Source: Limnomonas spitsbergensis (lineage: Eukaryota > Chlorophyta > Chlorophyceae > Chlamydomonadales). From it: a stretch of 64,000 bases of DNA. A program made the translations under genes and the position numbers. Shown here piece by piece: positions 36,107-47,250 of the stretch. A model generated the notes under the pieces. That model saw nothing but the letters and a program-made list of their open reading frames with translations, searched no databases and had not been told where the DNA came from. The stretch is taken from positions 4,526,001 through 4,590,000 of the forward strand of contig JAYJMM010000113.1 of the NCBI GenBank assembly GCA_037349105.1, in the 5' to 3' direction. Position 1 is the stretch's first letter. Each line of letters begins with the position of its first letter.

Positions 36107-39100
36107 CAGCAGCAGCTGGAGGTAGCTGCTGCAGGCAGGAGGCAGGACCAGGGCAGGGCGACCCGAAGAGGCCTCAGAGCTGCGATGATGTTGGGAGACA
36201 TCGGCGACATGTCTGAAGCAGACATCGATGCTCGCTACCATGATGTGAAGGTGCGCTTCTGCATTTGCCTTTTCGGGGGTGATTGAGGATGCCGACCTGG
36301 CTGAAATTATTACAATACTGTATACTTCAATCGTTCCAATGCTCTTATAGAGAAAGTCCATGATTATTTTTTGTATTCGCTGGTCTGAAGTCTTCACATA
36401 TCAAGTCTCTGAACCAGGTGGCTGTGGTAGTGCAATATGCCAATATCATCATACCATCCCTTGCCTCAGTACGTCAGCGGCACACTTTTGAATTTACAGC
36501 AGGTCCAAGGTCCAGCTGATCATCTGGAGCACACCACAACAATTCACTGTTCGTGACCCCTCTCTTCCCTCAGGCTTGCATGGCAGCCTGTCAGGTGCTG
36601 CGGGCACTCAATTTGACTGAGACGCCCCCTCCGCGCCGCATCTCCTATTCAGACATCTTCAGGTCTCAAGCGCTGGCTGGCCAGGTAAACAAGGGGGTAC
36701 GGTATACAATTATAGAGGTGTCGGGTACACATGGGAGGCACTGTAGATTTGCTTTGCCTTCCCTCATAATTAACGTTGTTTTGGGTTGAGGGATCCATGG
36801 AAATGCTCATTATCGATCGTCGACGCCAGTTTCAGTCAGGAATCAAGAGTTTGGGGCGGTAATTTGCCCTGAGGGAGGCATTAAACGAAATCGTCTTTTC
36901 ATACCTGAGGGAAGGCAAATCAAATTTGCGGCATCAATTGTTGAGGTTAGGTACACATGGTGATATGAGGGCATCATTTGTTGGGGCTTGCCTGAAGGCC
37001 TGTCTTCAGACCCTCACTTGCACATGTTTTCCCTTCTGAATGTTTTCTGCCGTATGTATTCGAGCATTTCACTTCACAAGTGCACATTATGCTTTGCCCC
37101 ACCAGTGTTTATTAATACAAATCAGCACAGTGGTCTGAATGAACACCATTTGATTGTTGCGCGGCGGCGGCTTCGATACGCCAAGTACAGCTGTCAGGCC
37201 CAGGCGCTTCTGCTTACAACAGGTTAGCTAGTAGACATCTGGCGCCAGATATCTGGCACCAGATATCCACTAGCTAACCCGCTGTCAGCAGCTTCGCCTA
37301 AATTGCTGCAATCCCATCCACTGAGATGATGACATTCGCGTGATGAGTGCAGGCGGTCACCTTCCGCGGCCATGATGGCTTGGTTGAGGGTGGACGAGGC
37401 GGCCTGATCCTTGGACCTCACCGTTTGGACCGCGAGCAAGTGGATGACACAGGGGCGGTGGAGCTGCAGTTGCCAGGACTGAACAATGTCTCACTCAGGG
37501 TGAGGGCATGTCTTGTCAGCACGCGTGTTTTGGATTGAAAAGGAATGGCAGGGGGCCGTGGGAGCCTCAAAGAGCCAGCTTGGTTTGACGGCCGTAGGTG
37601 CGGACGAATTTCAATGTTATGATAGTTCTTGAAGGAACAAGGAAATCAAGTTTTGAAGTGTTTTCACCAGATTGTTTCCTCTTAAGGGGCAACGAATCAT
37701 AAGAATCAACACAAATGCGAGTTCCAAGGAACAACGAAATTTGAAACCATTGGAGTACGTTTGAAAGTAAGGTATCTGCTGCCGTTATTTTTTATACGCT
37801 GCTGTACAGTACAGTGCAGTGTGCAAGCGGGGCTGGTGCTGTGCAGTCATCTCGCAGTGAGACTCATAGTGAAAGCCCACAAACAAATGCCTCCAGCAAG
37901 CACTTACTCAGCAGGCACGTCCTTGTTTCATGACGACCCTTATTTCCCCCCCTGGCATCCAGGACTTTTTCCTCCTCCTCCACTCACCCTATCTGGGTGG
38001 GCATCTTGACATGTGCGCCCAGTGCCTGCACGGTGGCGTCAGTGGCGGCCACTGTCACGGCCAGCCATCTCAGCTGCTGCTTTGCAGCGGGTGCCCTGCT
38101 GCTTATCATCCCCGCTGCCTAGGCTTGGTGCATCCCCCTCGGGGCAGCTGGTTCTGCCACAGGTGCATCAAGGCGGGGGACAACATAACCCCAGCGCACC
38201 GCTCGCTTCAGCAGCATGAGCGCGGCAGGCAGGTGGCAGCAGCAGCACAGGCAGAGGCGCCCAGCTTTGCGTGCTCACAGGGGGTGATGCAATCCCCGTT
38301 AGATCTCTGCGCACGTAGCTCCCGGTCCCGGAAGCGGAAGATGCACAACGGGTATTCTGATGCAGTAAGCCCGGAGAGGGGGCTGGACATCAGGGGGGAG
38401 CTTGGTTCTCTAAGAACGGATCTGCGGGTTTCCCGCCCTGCAGTGGAGCACGGCGAAGGCGATGCTGGAGGAGGCTGGGATGGTAGTGGCAGAGCCCACG
38501 GAGTAGCATGGACAAATTGTACCCAAGGCGGCTCTCCACAACCTCCCCTCTCGATGAGGTGGCGGCCGCGCAAGACCAGGCCGGCAGGTTCTGGCTACGG
38601 CGGCATGATGCCATGGCCGCCAGTTTCAACCCAGCATCAGTCTACGACCTATGTGGCAGAAGGAGCGACGCACTCGCCTGTCCATGCCACCAGGCAGGCC
38701 ATTGGTGCTGCTGGCGCCTCGGTCTCCGCAGCTCTGCTACGTGCCCACCAGCACAAGGCAGGCGACCAACGCAGGCTGCAGCAGCAGCAAGTGGGCGAGG
38801 GGGAGTGGCTGGGTGACGGGAAGCGGAGGCACGCAGGCACCGTCCAGCTTCTGTCCTTCACGGGTCCAACTGTGGCCGGTGGATCTGACGACACGGCAGG
38901 CGGGCACCTCAGAATTGCAGCAGAGAGAAGCAGACTGTATGAGGAGCAGCCAGATGGCGGGGGTGGAGGCAGGCTGCTCAAGGAACAGCCGCACAGCGGT
39001 GGCTGTGACAGGCCTCTTGTGGAAGAACCATATAGTAGCGGCATTGGCAGGCTGCGCAAGGGCCAGCCAAACAGCAGTGGCAGTAGGAGTGGCAGGCCAA

Positions 39101-42100
39101 GGTTGCTAACTGCCAAGCTTGCTCCATGGGATTCGTCACCTGCATGGTCTGGCTGGATGACTGTGGAGGGAGCTGAGGAGGAGGAGGAGGAGGGGGAGCA
39201 GCTCGGGAAGGAGTGGATGTGTCTAAATCGTCCCCTGGGCTCTGCGGCAATCCCAACGCCGGCAGCCAAGGCAAAGAAAATGCGGATACCACGCTGCGAC
39301 TGGGAAGGCGCAGACGAGGTCCCTCTGGAGCTGGCAGGAGCTGATGGAAGGGAGGAAGCAGTAGGCGAGGCTGAGCCTGGTGCTGTTGATCCTGCTGCTG
39401 ATGCAACGTCCTTAGAAGCCGAGGACGCCGCGGCGACGCTAACAGCTCTGGCAGCATCTGCTAGCCCTGTCCTGCGCAGCAAGCGCGTCCGCTCGGCCAG
39501 TGCGTCAGGCCGCAGTCACCGCCGGCGCAGGCTGACACAGCCGCGGCTGCGTGCACCTGCCGGCAGTCGGAAGGCCTTGAAGGGCCGCCCCCTAGCGCTG
39601 CCTGCTCCCCGGGCTGCACCTCTGCAGGGAGATGAGCAGGGACATAATGAGGCTTTGGTCAGGCTTGGGGATCAGCCACCTGTGGTAGATGGCACGGGCA
39701 GGCTTGCGCACGGACTAAAACTCTCAGGTCACGACAGGACTAGCTTGCAGCAGGAGCAAGGGCAGGAGCAGGAGGAGGATCAGCTGGGCCGGCAAGAGCA
39801 GCGGCCTGCATATGGATCTGCACTTGCTGCTGGTTGTGAGGCTGGAGAGGTGGCGGCCGCACAGGGTCAAGCTATTGCAGCTGATGAAGCGGAGGGAGCA
39901 GACAAAGCAGCAGCGGGGAGGTCGGATGCAGACCTGCCCGTCCGGCGCGATGCGGGCGAAGGCGAGGTCATGGCCCTCCCTCACGCTGCCCCCCTTCCTG
40001 CCTCCGATCCCGCTGTGGGAGTTGAGCTCGGGATAAGAAGGCCACCTCACGCTGCTGCCGAGGCGCCCACATTGGCCTTGCCTGTATCAGCCACAGCTGA
40101 TGGCGGGATCCTGGCTAGAGCTGTACTGCAGCCTGCTGGAGGCCAGACACTAGAGGCGGAGGAATGGGAAGCCAGCGGACGGGCTGTTGCACCGCGCAAA
40201 AGGAGGAGAAAATCACAGCCGGGGGCTCTGGAGCAGCAGCCATCAGGGCGCCAGCAGCATGTGGAGAATGGCGCTGCTGTTGCGGCCGCGCTTGGAGGCG
40301 CGATAGGAAGACCAGCCTCTGCGTCTGTGTTGCCATCCACTGCTGCATCTAGGCAGCCTCAAGAGGGGAGGTCATCACGAATCATTGCAGCAGTTTCAGG
40401 TAGACACCGTTGTGCGGCATGTTGGCCAGGGACGTGCATGGTCAAACAGAAAAGTGTCCATTGGTGGCTTGCTCACCGCCATGCTAGTGCATCCATCCAT
40501 CCTTTGGAACAGGGGAATATCGGCAATACTCATCCCGATATCCCCCTGTTCCATAGATATCAGAGGGTTTAGCCGGAAACACCGAAAGCCCCTAGACTGT
40601 TAACCCGTAAGTGCCTGTTTGCAACCTGAGGATTGACCCCTGGCTCCTGGAGATTTCATGAAATTGAAATACATATCGCACCTCTATCCAGGAGAGACGC
40701 GTGAGGCTACCAAGGCTCGTGCCACCCCAGGATCCGTTATGCAGGGCGTGCCCGTTTACCGCGGCTACCACCCGCAATGGGTCAACAGGTGGGCACTGAA
40801 CGATTCAAGGCTTCGAGTTTGCTTAGTCGCTAGCTGTGGCAGTTTTTTTCTGATGGTTTCCTTTTCCTCCTTTTGCCACTATGAGGCATCTGTTGAAGTT
40901 CAAGGACTGTCTAGGGGCCGACTTGCAATTTCTTAGCCTGGCCTTAAGAACTCCCCAGGTAAACTCGTGTCATACTTTTACTCCTTTCTGTTGCTCATCC
41001 TTCCCTGCTGCTCCTCCTGTTTACCCCCCAACAGCTGTGCCAACTGTGGCCTCAGCACCTCCCCAGTCTGGCGCAAGGGCTGGACCCTGCAGCAGGCGGC
41101 GGGCAGCAGGGCACCCGCAGGGGAGCTGGCTAACCTGTGCAATGCATGTGGGCTGCGGTACAAAGAGGGGGGCGTGCTTAAGCAGGACCCAAACAGGTCG
41201 CAACCAGCACCTGTGGCAAGGGGTGGAGCTGCAGCATCGAGATCTTCAGCGCATGCAGCGGGAGGGGGAGCACGCTTAGGTGCTAAGGCAGCTCCCGGGG
41301 GGTAGTGGTCCCGTCCCGGCATCCCCCCTAGTCCCAGAGCGCCGGCCGCCAACGCCCACAGCATCAGCTGCAGCACCTCGCAGCAAACCCAGGAGCCTGC
41401 CAAAGATAAAGCCTAAGGAGGCTGGAGAGAGGCTGGTGAGAGTTGCCATGACACCGCCGACAGGCCCGGCTACTACGGCAGATGACAGCCAAGGGACTGG
41501 CACGCACAGCTTGCTGAGGAGCATCAGGCATGCAGCAGCTGACAAGACAGCACGTCCGCCTGAGGAGAATTCATCAGCAGTCATGAAGCCTAGAGAAACG
41601 AGGGGTATTGGAATGGAGATCCAGCATGTCAGCTCACTTCGTTATGCCCCTCGTGTGAGGACCGCAACTGCAGATGCTTTAGCCGCCATTGCAGCCACAT
41701 TGATGGTTGGCAGAGGTGACAACCGAGGCTCTGGCCTGGGAGGCGGGTCTCTCAGGTCTGCCTCTCAGACGCAGCCTAAGGGAACAGCCGCAGCGGAAGC
41801 AGGGGGCGGTACTGAGTGGGTTGCAGCTGCAGATTCAGGTAATGATGGCACTTTGCACTCAGTGCGGATCTGGTTCCGTTACTGCTGGTGTGGGCGCCAC
41901 CAGCAGCTGCGTGGATATGCTGGCAAGCTTGCTCCCTCCTGCCCTTCCATTAGCATTTGAAGGCCCTGCTGGGCAGGCACCATGATGTCGAGCCTCTGGA
42001 CAGAACTCTTCAGCCTGACAGCATCCGAATACAGCTGCAGCAGTTTCGACATCAGCAGCTGCGGCAGCAGCAGCAGCGGCATCTTCAAAGTACAGCGGTG

Positions 42101-42367
42101 GCGTGTAGTGCAGAGGGTGGCGAGCGGGTTAGGCCCTTGGATGCCAATGCTCCCGACGCTGAGCAAGTGGACTCCTGCACATCCAGCATGGCAACAGGTG
42201 TGCCTGGTCTGGGGACTACAGAAGCTGGCGTCTTTGGTCCAGGAGGCAATGAGGAGTCAGGCACAGTTGCTGTTTTGGATCCAAGCCCTGCTGACGCTCG
42301 CACACAGGAGCTGTTGGCCGTGCCAGAGGTAGTGGAGGCAGGCGGGTGTATTGCTAAATGCAGCTGA
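33569..42367 (+). CDS. Large PHD-finger plus GATA-type zinc-finger protein
   Basis: Eleven proposed exons encode about 1772 aa: 33569-33619, 34091-34304, 34706-35026, 35442-36250, 36574-36684, 37353-37499, 37963-40399, 40692-40788, 41035-41196, 41306-41861 and 41954-42367. The large exon starts with a PHD finger: DMCAQC, LLLCSGCPAAYHPRCLGL and GSWFCHRC give the C4HC3 pattern, which in this family binds histone H3 tails. Basic segments (RSRKRKMHN, RKRRRKSQP) suggest nuclear location. Exon 9 carries the GATA finger CANCGLSTSPVWRKGW ending LCNACGLRYKEGG, with 30 residues between the two Cys pairs. Exon 4 has LQ-rich and polyQ tracts typical of activation domains. The rest is low complexity. Phases agree at all junctions, but the first exon, the 41196-41306 intron and the last two exons are the least certain. 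A chromatin-linked transcription regulator is the best reading; its targets are unknown. Confidence 0.75.
35677..35757 (+). repeat. CTACAG/CAACAG coding repeat
   Basis: An imperfect hexanucleotide repeat in exon 4 of the PHD/GATA gene, encoding an alternating Leu-Gln run. It is open in other frames, which creates artefactual repetitive products. Confidence 0.85.
36052..36118 (+). repeat. (CAG)n microsatellite encoding polyglutamine
   Basis: About seventeen uninterrupted CAG codons followed by CAGGAG and more CAG in exon 4 of the PHD/GATA gene. It is likely length-polymorphic. Confidence 0.95.
37222..37279. repeat. 58-bp imperfect palindrome in a PHD/GATA intron
   Basis: Outer arms GGTTAGCTAGT and ACTAGCTAACC enclose inner inverted copies of ATCTGGCGCCAGAT and CTGGCACCAG. 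It lies about 75 bases before exon 6 and can form a long hairpin. Confidence 0.85.
40506..40553. repeat. Inverted repeat in the intron after the PHD exon
   Basis: GGAACAGGGGAATATCGG faces CCGATATCCCCCTGTTCC across about 12 bases, giving arms of about 18 bp with one or two imperfections. Confidence 0.8.
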
Positions 42368-42994
42368 CTGTGCTGGTTCCCGAGGGGGATCTGCAGGCCC
42401 AGTGACTGCTGCAAGCATTCTCCTTGGCTGTCAGGTTCCAGGGATTATTACCAGGGAGGACCTACTTGTTACTGCCCAGGGGGGGGAAATGGCCACCCGG
42501 CCTTCAACAGTCACACAAAATGATGCGGAATTGGTGTTGCTTGAGGTGTAGTACTGGATTACCGGCATCCTTTTTGCTTGAGACTGTGACTCAAGTCAAA
42601 ACAAAAAACACCCAGATATATGACCAGTGTATACACCCAGGCTCCCAGCTGTGTGCCAGCAACGTAGCACAGTCCTGACATCTTGGTGTGATAAGCTGTC
42701 AGGTCCACTTATTCATTGACCATTGTCTGGTTTTTATCTGCGTTAGCCACTTTGCCGGATCCGGGCCCTTTGTAATATCTTATTTGAAGACTTTTACCGG
42801 CATGTGTGCAGACTAAATATGTAGAGCAGGGATGTAGAGCCTGTCGATAACTCAATACCTCTCTGCTCAATACCCATGACGTGGCCGACATCCCTTTTAG
42901 GCATGACTTTTAGGGCAGGTTTTCGGTCGAGCTCGGCCCGGGATGGCTGACTTGGGGTTCGCTTTGCTCGGGCCGTACACTATCCATGCCATGA
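42368..42994. other. Spacer between PHD/GATA and METTL26-like genes
   Basis: Contains the 3' UTR of the former and the promoter region of the latter, which are in tandem. No further gene or repeat is recognised. Confidence 0.4.
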
Positions 42995-44058
42995 ATGGAA
43001 TCGTCGGCAAGTTGTAAACTTTCATCAAGACTAGTGCGAAGCTGTCGGAAAGTTACCATGTCCAAGATCCGGATGGGAAACACCGGGGTGGACTATGACA
43101 CGTCAGGCGAAAAGATGTTCGCTCCCTCCGTAGCCAGGAACAAACAGTTCATCTGCGACCTCCTGTCCAAGTACTCAACTGGTTACAAGGATGGATCTTC
43201 CGTGCTAGAAGTTGCATGTGGGACAGGGGAGCACACAGCCTGCTTTGCAGCTGCGATGCCAAACCTGGTCTTCCAGCCTACCGACTATGAAACGGATCTG
43301 TTCGGTAGCGTGACAGCCCATTCACAAGGGTGCGGCTGCCTTCTTTCTGGCTGCATGCCTTCATGGCTCCCCATGCAGACATACACCTCTGATCTAGACC
43401 CCCGCATGCCTTAATCTGCCCAGGCTTGACAATGTGAGGGCGCCGCAGCAGCTCGATACGTCCAATGCTGAGCAGTGGATTGCAGTCATCAGTGGCCTAA
43501 AAGAACTGAGCGCCATTGTCTGCATCAACATGACGCACATCTCACCCTATACGGCAACTCTAGGGCTCATAGCCGCTGCAGGTGAAGCTCATGTTCTGGT
43601 GTATGACAGCATGACCATGACTGAATGGCCGTATGTTTGCCTCCTGAAGTCCTGATTCTGACCTATCCCCTTGGTTAATTCAGGAGAGCACTTACAGCCA
43701 GGAGGCCTGCTGTTCGTGTAAGCGGCACAGGCGATTTCCTTTCAGCTTCTTCCTTGGGTCTTCCTCAGTATTCTTCAACATTACTTGAGACGTTGGAGTG
43801 AGGTGCATGGCTAAATAGCTTTCATAGTTTGCCCACCACTCAATTTACTGCAGGTACGGCCCGTTCACGACTGAAGGTGGCAAGCATACCAGCGATTCCA
43901 ATATTGAGTTTGATGCCAACCTGCGTGAGCGGAACCCTCTGTGGGGCTATCGCGATATAGAGGCGATCAAGTTGGAGGCGGCGGCCAGGGGCCTGAAGAT
44001 GGATGAGGTTGCATCCATGCCTGCAAACAACTTCTCCCTTATCTTCAAAAAGTCTTGA
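42995..44058 (+). CDS. DUF938 / METTL26-like SAM-dependent methyltransferase
   Basis: Four exons encode 243 aa: 42995-43329, 43424-43581, 43684-43717 and 43854-44058, with consistent phases. DUF938 proteins have a Rossmann methyltransferase fold of unknown substrate. The family signature is clear: MFAPSVARNKQFICDLL, the SAM-binding VLEVACGTGEHTACFA, FQPTDYE, VCINMTHISPYTATLGL, LQPGGLLFVYGPF and RNPLWGYRDIEAI, ending ANNFSLIFKKS. Exon 3 is only 34 nt. The ATG at 42995 adds 21 residues rich in Ser/Arg/Lys before the next Met (43058), which could be an organelle targeting peptide; starting at 43058 gives the usual family length. Confidence 0.9.
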
Positions 44059-45240
44059 TCATGTGAAGTTTTGTGAAATTTTTCAGTCCAGCAGAGCATC
44101 ACATTTGATGCATGGAACTTGTGCCCGTAAACCAGTACATGCACTTGATATCATCTGATTGCTATGGCTCATGGAACTAAGTGCAGCATCATAATTGAGG
44201 GGAGCTTCGAAAGATCAAGCATGCAGTTTCCAGGTTCAGATCAAAACACTGAAGTGCTAGACGATTAAATATTCAAGGCGTGCCACTTTGGTGTTAGAAA
44301 AAACCTAGGTATACACCCTAACAGCCCTGAAACAAACATGTAACGGTACTCGACATTGTATCACATTTTGTCTTCCCTGATGCAGTTTAGGCTACCCAGC
44401 CCTGCGCTCGACTTCTCTCCTTTGAGACTGTTGAGTGAGTAGCCTCATGTCTGAAGGCCGCACAATGTCGGGTGCTGATGATCGAGGTACACCAGGCAGG
44501 TCCATGGCACGCGTCCTCGCACTGGTTGCGCTTTTGACCTGTGACGCAGGGGGCCACATACAAGCAGCAAAACATAATTATATAATTCATGCGGTTTTGA
44601 CCAGCAGTGTGAAGAAAATATTCATGTGATGAGCATAGAAACATATTTTCAGTCCAGGAAGGCATCTAAAGGCATGAAAGGCCCGCAATTGAAGAACATG
44701 CTGAAGTTGCCGCGAGGGGGACATTACAGCACTGTGCATCCTGAAAGCGGCACATCCACAGTGGTGCATGGGAAAACCGTTCGGGACCAGTGCCTCCACA
44801 AGGCATTCAAAGTGCAGCAGTGGTTGGTCAAAGCGCTCTGGCCAGATAACCTTTCATGCGTCTGAAGGTATGAGGCTGTAGAGTGGCAAGCTGGAGGGAT
44901 AGTCCCTGTCCCTGCCCAGCTGACCTTCAGTGTTTTATTTTATGGTTTTCTACAGTCCAGCGGAGCATCACATTTGATGCCTGGGACGTGTAACAAAAAC
45001 CAGTTCGGGCATCCAACAAACTTGAACGGCAAGCGGAATACAGTGATACCCCTGGGCACAGTTTCGCGCGCTTCTGCTACACTTCAACGGCCGGCAGATC
45101 TTGGCACAGCAAAACCTGTTGCTCAGGCAACGTGTCGAACGCCAGTCAAGGTTTGGTCCCAACCAGCCCAGTGGCGGCCGCCCGGCGGCCCCATCATTGT
45201 GGACAGACGCACCCATTAATAAATAATAAGCACTGCTGAC
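44059..45240. other. Convergent intergenic region with a diverged duplication
   Basis: A ~45-bp segment at about 44084-44128 (GTCCAGCAGAGCATCACATT) recurs at about 44952-44998 (GTCCAGCGGAGCATCACATT), about 870 bp apart and in the same orientation. The first copy lies in the 3' UTR of the METTL26-like gene. A family B fragment lies at about 45125-45215 (GTCAAGGTTTGGTCCCAACC, CCCAGTGGCGGCCGCC), next to the 3' end of the exonuclease gene. No protein gene is supported between them. Confidence 0.5.
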
Positions 45241-47049
45241 CTTCTGTATGATGACGGGTGGCAGCTGCTTGTTGAGCACATCCTCCAACAAGTGCAGGTA
45301 GCGGATATCCGCAGCTGCGTAGTGAAGCAGCTCCTCCAGGAGCGGGCGCTCCTGCCACACCTGCAGGGGATGCGCGCAGTGCCAAATAGGGGGCGACAGG
45401 CAAGGTGTGAAAGATAAGGCCTGTGCCACAGATATAGGGGGGCTGGTGGGCCAGTTAATAGAGAGAAGCGTGTCTCTTGACTCGCTTTGTTCATGCCACA
45501 AGCACTCCAATGCATTTCATCGCTCGTGCCCACTAACAGGTGCAGCGCCGAGTGTCCATGTATGGGATGAATACCGGTATTGAGGACTTGCCCACGCAGG
45601 CCCCCTGAGCGCACCTCCATTCTGTTCCCCTGGTGGTAGTGCTTGGACACATAGTGGCCAAACAGCATGTCCTGCTCCAGGGCCGTGGACCGAGGAAGCA
45701 TGTTGCTCAGGCTCTTCTCTAGGGGCAGCACCCACTTGGCCGGGACCCCGCGCATCTGCCGCACCGCAACCTCAGCCAGCTGGGGGGAGAGCCAGCAGGG
45801 CCACAGGGGGGAAATTCAGGGGGAAAGTGAGCATGTCGTATGGATGGGCATGAGCAGGCTGAATGGAGGGCTGTGGATGACGGGATCGAGATAGCAGGCT
45901 TTGATGACATATTGGATGCGATCGCATGAGGTTATCCGAGGGCAAACAAACGAGCCTTGATTAGTGCTAGCAGGGTGCTAGATCCAGTACATTAGCTGCC
46001 CGCACGGCCGCACCCTGGCAATCCAGGGGCTCTGGACTGTTTGGAAGGGTTCAAACCTGTTCCTCCTGCCTATCTCACCTGCAGGTCATATGCCCCCCTG
46101 AGCCGCACGTCAAACTGTCGCATCAGGTTGGACGCATCGCTGCGGACGTCGTAGATGAGCTTGGTGCAGCTGGTGGACTCAAGCAGGCCCTTGAGGTTCA
46201 GAGAGCTGGGATCGGAGGGGTCCATGCGGTAGTGGAATGCGCGCCACTGCGGGCAGAGGCGGGCGGGGCCCGGCCAGATGGGAATCAGGTTAAGGGCACA
46301 CCTCCCTTGCGGTAGTGACAGCAGTAGAGAACGCACAACAACAGGGATCTCTTTCATACCCCCCGCTGGTACGTCCATGCCTCTGAGTGCAAGAATGTTC
46401 ATACCTGCAGCTGGTGTACATCTACGATGTACATGATCAAAGGGGGGCTGCTGCCCTTGCCCTGGGGTTTGGTTGCAGCGTTTTTTGGTTTGGTTGGCAT
46501 TGCCTCGCTCTGAGGCGCCTGTGCGCCTGAGGAGCTTGGCCTGCTTGGATTAGGTGCAGGTTTAAATGATGATGTCACTGATTGAGTCGAGCTGCTGCTC
46601 CCGCTAGCCGCCGCATGGCTACCCCGCCGGGCCGCCAGCTGTATGAGGCACAGCTGCCCCTGAGGCTGCCCAAGGTTGACACCTTCACAGTCAATAGCCA
46701 GACTGTCAACATGTGCCAGCTCTTTCAGCATTTCCTGGAGCTGGGCGGGTGTCTCCACAAGTTTGAAATCCCTGCTGCGCAGCTTGATGGCTGCGGATGC
46801 GTCATACTGCGCATGCATGGAGCAAAGAGCTGTGTCATGTCATGCATGTTTATAAGTGAATAAAGGCCGCATGCTCATGCAGAGGGAACAAGATGCCATC
46901 CTTGCCTTGTCTAAGTCGTCAAAAACTGTTTGGGTAGGTTCAGTGCCCTTGGCCTGCAGAATTTGCGCTGTGATTTTACTGAGTGGCAGGCTGCAGCGTC
47001 GAGAGGAAGAAATAATGCATCTTGAACTGCGTGGAAGGTGAAGCTTCAT
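45241..47049 (-). CDS. DEDDy 3'-5' exonuclease domain protein (EXD1-like)
   Basis: Five exons are supported: 47049-46906, 46806-46405, 46246-46079, 45779-45615 and 45360-45241, all phase 0, giving 333 codons before the 3' end. The N-terminus (MKLHLPRSSRCIISSSRR) looks like a mitochondrial or plastid targeting peptide. The RNase D-like fold shows Exo I (LAIDCEGVNLG), Exo II (LIYDVRSDASNL) and Exo III (LHYAAADIRYLHLLED), so the metal ligands and the motif III tyrosine are present. Such enzymes trim RNA or DNA 3' ends; EXD1 itself acts in small-RNA pathways, but no role is implied here. A Ser/Pro-rich insert separates Exo I from IMYIVDVHQLQ. The C-terminus is unclear: exon 5 ends at AAG then GTCAGC, and either a short downstream exon or read-through into a family B repeat completes it. 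Intron 1 has a GC donor (AAG then GCAAGG). Confidence 0.85.
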
Positions 47050-47250
47050 GGCGACACTGTCCGCTGCAGGTGGCCAGGGCGCCACGTAGCCTGGGTAGCT
47101 GAGAGGGTTGGTAGGTAGCTAACAGTGTAGCCGAACCAATGAAAGTGTAGAAGGATCCAGGAAGGAAGGTATTGATCCGATCTGTTCATAGGCGGTAATA
47201 CCTAGGTTACTTGTGTTTAAACAATCGCGAATCACATAACCTATTATAGG
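47050..47250. promoter_or_regulatory. Compact bidirectional promoter region
   Basis: Only about 200 bp separate the starts of the exonuclease gene (-) and the PP2C gene (+), so it must serve both. No TATA box is obvious. Inferred from layout. Confidence 0.5.

Noticed and set aside
35842..36397. Poly-Cys, poly-Leu and poly-Ala open frames opposite or across the CAG tract
   Set aside because: They are shadow frames of the polyglutamine tract in the PHD/GATA gene, whose frame is fixed by phase-consistent neighbours.
38649..39482. 277-codon minus-strand open frame
   Set aside because: It is the Ser/Ala/Pro-rich shadow of the long PHD exon on the plus strand; no splice sites or domain on the minus strand.
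41035..41305. GATA exon read to its own stop at 41305 as the gene's end
   Set aside because: The long open frame that follows (41306 onward) and a phase-2 donor/acceptor pair argue for continuation. This alternative is not excluded by sequence alone.
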